Below, one piece after another: positions 30,143 through 31,079 of a stretch of DNA of 31,079 nt. Position 1 is the first letter of the stretch; every line of letters begins with the position of its first letter. The translations under genes were made by a program, and so were the position numbers. Below the pieces are notes generated by a model, which ran no database searches, was not told where the DNA came from, and was given only the letters and a program-made list of their open reading frames with translations. The stretch comes from a virus, in IMG/VR virus record IMGVR_UViG_3300010885_027906, positions 1-31,079 of that record, one strand, 5' to 3'.

Positions 30143-31079
30143 TTGTTATTGGATTTACTTCAGGATTATTTGTTGCTGGAACCTGAGTATCAACAACATC
30201 TTTATTTACATCATTAACATTTTCATGAACTGGTGCTACATCAGGAACTGTAACCATATCAAATTGTTTAACAACAATCTCTGCTGGTCTCTTATCTCTC
30301 AATAATAATAATTTCTCAAATACTTTTTTGATTTCAGTTTGAATTGGTTTAATAACCAAATGTTGAAAGTGGTCTTGTGCTTCTAAATGGTCAGGAGTTC
30401 CTAAACCACCAGGAGTAATAATTCCCAATAATTCAGGACTACTAATTTGATGTGATGTTAGAATTGCTTGTTGAACAGCAGCTGCCATTTCAATCCACAT
30501 CTTATCACTTGAATTAGGTGTTATTTGTGTAACCTCTGGTGCTTGGTCTTTACCATCAGAAAAAGTTAAAAACAATTTACCAGCATTATTAGAACCACCA
30601 TACTTGGCGGTCATATTGTTAAAGATTTGTTCTCTTTGTTCAGGATCGGGAATACCTGAATTGATGGCAACAAATAATGATGGTTGAAGATTATTACAAA
30701 TGTTATTATACCACCAATTATAGATTTCTATTTCACTCGCTACAGCCGTGGCACCACCCCAATAACTTGGAGTAGCATAAAAATTATTACCACAACTATG
30801 AGTTGTATGATAAAAAACTTGGGATGGCTCTTCATTAAGAATATCAAATGATGCAAGTTTTCTTGGGATAAACTTTTTCGGGTAAGCCCAATCAGCACAA
30901 TAATAATAATGATGTACTCTATCATATAAATCTGATTTTTCTGCTCTTAATTTGGAACAATCCATATAATACATCTCAAATCCCATATCTCTATCTTGTC
31001 TCCAAACTATATTGATACTAAAGGCTCCATACAAAATAAAATCTAATGCACATTTGCTCCACAAATCAAATAAACTATC
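30135..31079 (-). CDS. Phage portal protein, C-terminal part (continues from position 1-411)
   Basis: This is the rest of the 410-residue portal protein; its 5' end is at 411 after circularisation. Visible portal features include an early DLWSKCALDFILYGAF helix, a stem-like stretch with EIEIYNWWYNNICNN followed by QPSLFVAINSG, then KYGGSNNAGKLFLTFSDG, and near the end the SSPELLGIITPGGLGT motif seen in many siphophage portals. The C-terminal 40 residues are low-complexity (Asn/Val/Pro-rich), probably a flexible tail. It ends with TAG at 30135 and overlaps the connector gene (start 30142) by 8 bp, suggesting translational coupling. The portal lies downstream of the capsid gene here, the reverse of the usual order. 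Confidence 0.87.
   Translation of the reverse strand, partial: DSLFDLWSKCALDFILYGAFSINIVWRQDRDMGFEMYYMDCSKLRAEKSDLYDRVHHYYYCADWAYPKKFIPRKLASFDILNEEPSQVFYHTTHSCGNNFYATPSYWGGATAVASEIEIYNWWYNNICNNLQPSLFVAINSGIPDPEQREQIFNNMTAKYGGSNNAGKLFLTFSDGKDQAPEVTQITPNSSDKMWIEMAAAVQQAILTSHQISSPELLGIITPGGLGTPDHLEAQDHFQHLVIKPIQTEIKKVFEKLLLLRDKRPAEIVVKQFDMVTVPDVAPVHENVNDVNKDVVDTQVPATNNPEVNPITNE
30957..31079. repeat. Right copy of 123-bp terminal direct repeat
   Basis: Exact copy of bases 1-123. Merging the two copies closes the circle and restores one uninterrupted portal reading frame: the start at 411 lies exactly 101 codons upstream of the methionine codon at 31064. Confidence 0.95.

Overview
The window is a complete small tailed-phage genome that has been linearised. 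The first 123 bases are repeated exactly as the last 123, and the portal gene reads in frame across that join, so the unique circle is 30,956 bp. The DNA is AT-rich. Start codons are preceded by A/T-rich stretches rather than Shine-Dalgarno sequences, the two best promoters look like the Bacteroidetes form (TTG, 19-20 bp, TATATTTA), and most structural proteins belong to types I associate with phages of Bacteroidetes/Flavobacteriia. The likely host is therefore an aquatic or gut Bacteroidetes bacterium; this is inference. A tape-measure protein, a candidate tube protein and no sheath suggest a siphovirus. No integrase, repressor, DNA polymerase or recognisable endolysin was found.

Nearly everything lies on the minus strand, so transcription runs from high to low coordinates and passes through position 1. 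An early block (about 26.3 to 25.0 kb) starts at promoter P1 and holds two tiny genes, an HNH homing-type endonuclease and a small unknown. The only plus-strand gene (24.65-25.04 kb, zinc-ribbon N terminus) converges on it. Promoter P2 (about 24.6 kb) then drives a winged-helix replication-initiator-like gene that carries a candidate origin inside its coding sequence. After it come two unknowns, a sigma-like factor, an FkbM methyltransferase, a DUF5856-like protein, a Cys-rich small protein and a DNA methyltransferase with a built-in helix-turn-helix.

The packaging and structural block follows without a break: small and large terminase; a probable tail assembly chaperone with a T10 slippery run and two overlapping open frames; a duplicated neck/tail protein; a gp10-like tail-completion protein; two large tail proteins; a fibre-like protein; the tape measure; an XkdF-type protease; a scaffold-like protein; the major capsid protein; a tube-like protein; a small structural protein; the portal; a head-tail connector; a membrane/coiled-coil protein; a mosaic 417-residue protein; and a PKD/BspA-repeat adhesin. 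A strong terminator at 26.33-26.36 kb closes the block just before P1, so the genome is essentially one 29-kb late-running unit. Internal terminators sit around the capsid and tube genes.

The most distinctive features are: (1) four virion proteins built as small globular modules strung on Thr/Pro-rich linkers coded by GT-rich minisatellites, with modules shared between proteins; (2) an origin-like array of three AT-rich 13-mers at 15-bp spacing next to a GC-rich cluster of nested palindromes inside the initiator gene; (3) a probable programmed -1 frameshift with about 260 bp of dual coding; (4) head genes placed downstream of tail genes, the reverse of the usual order.
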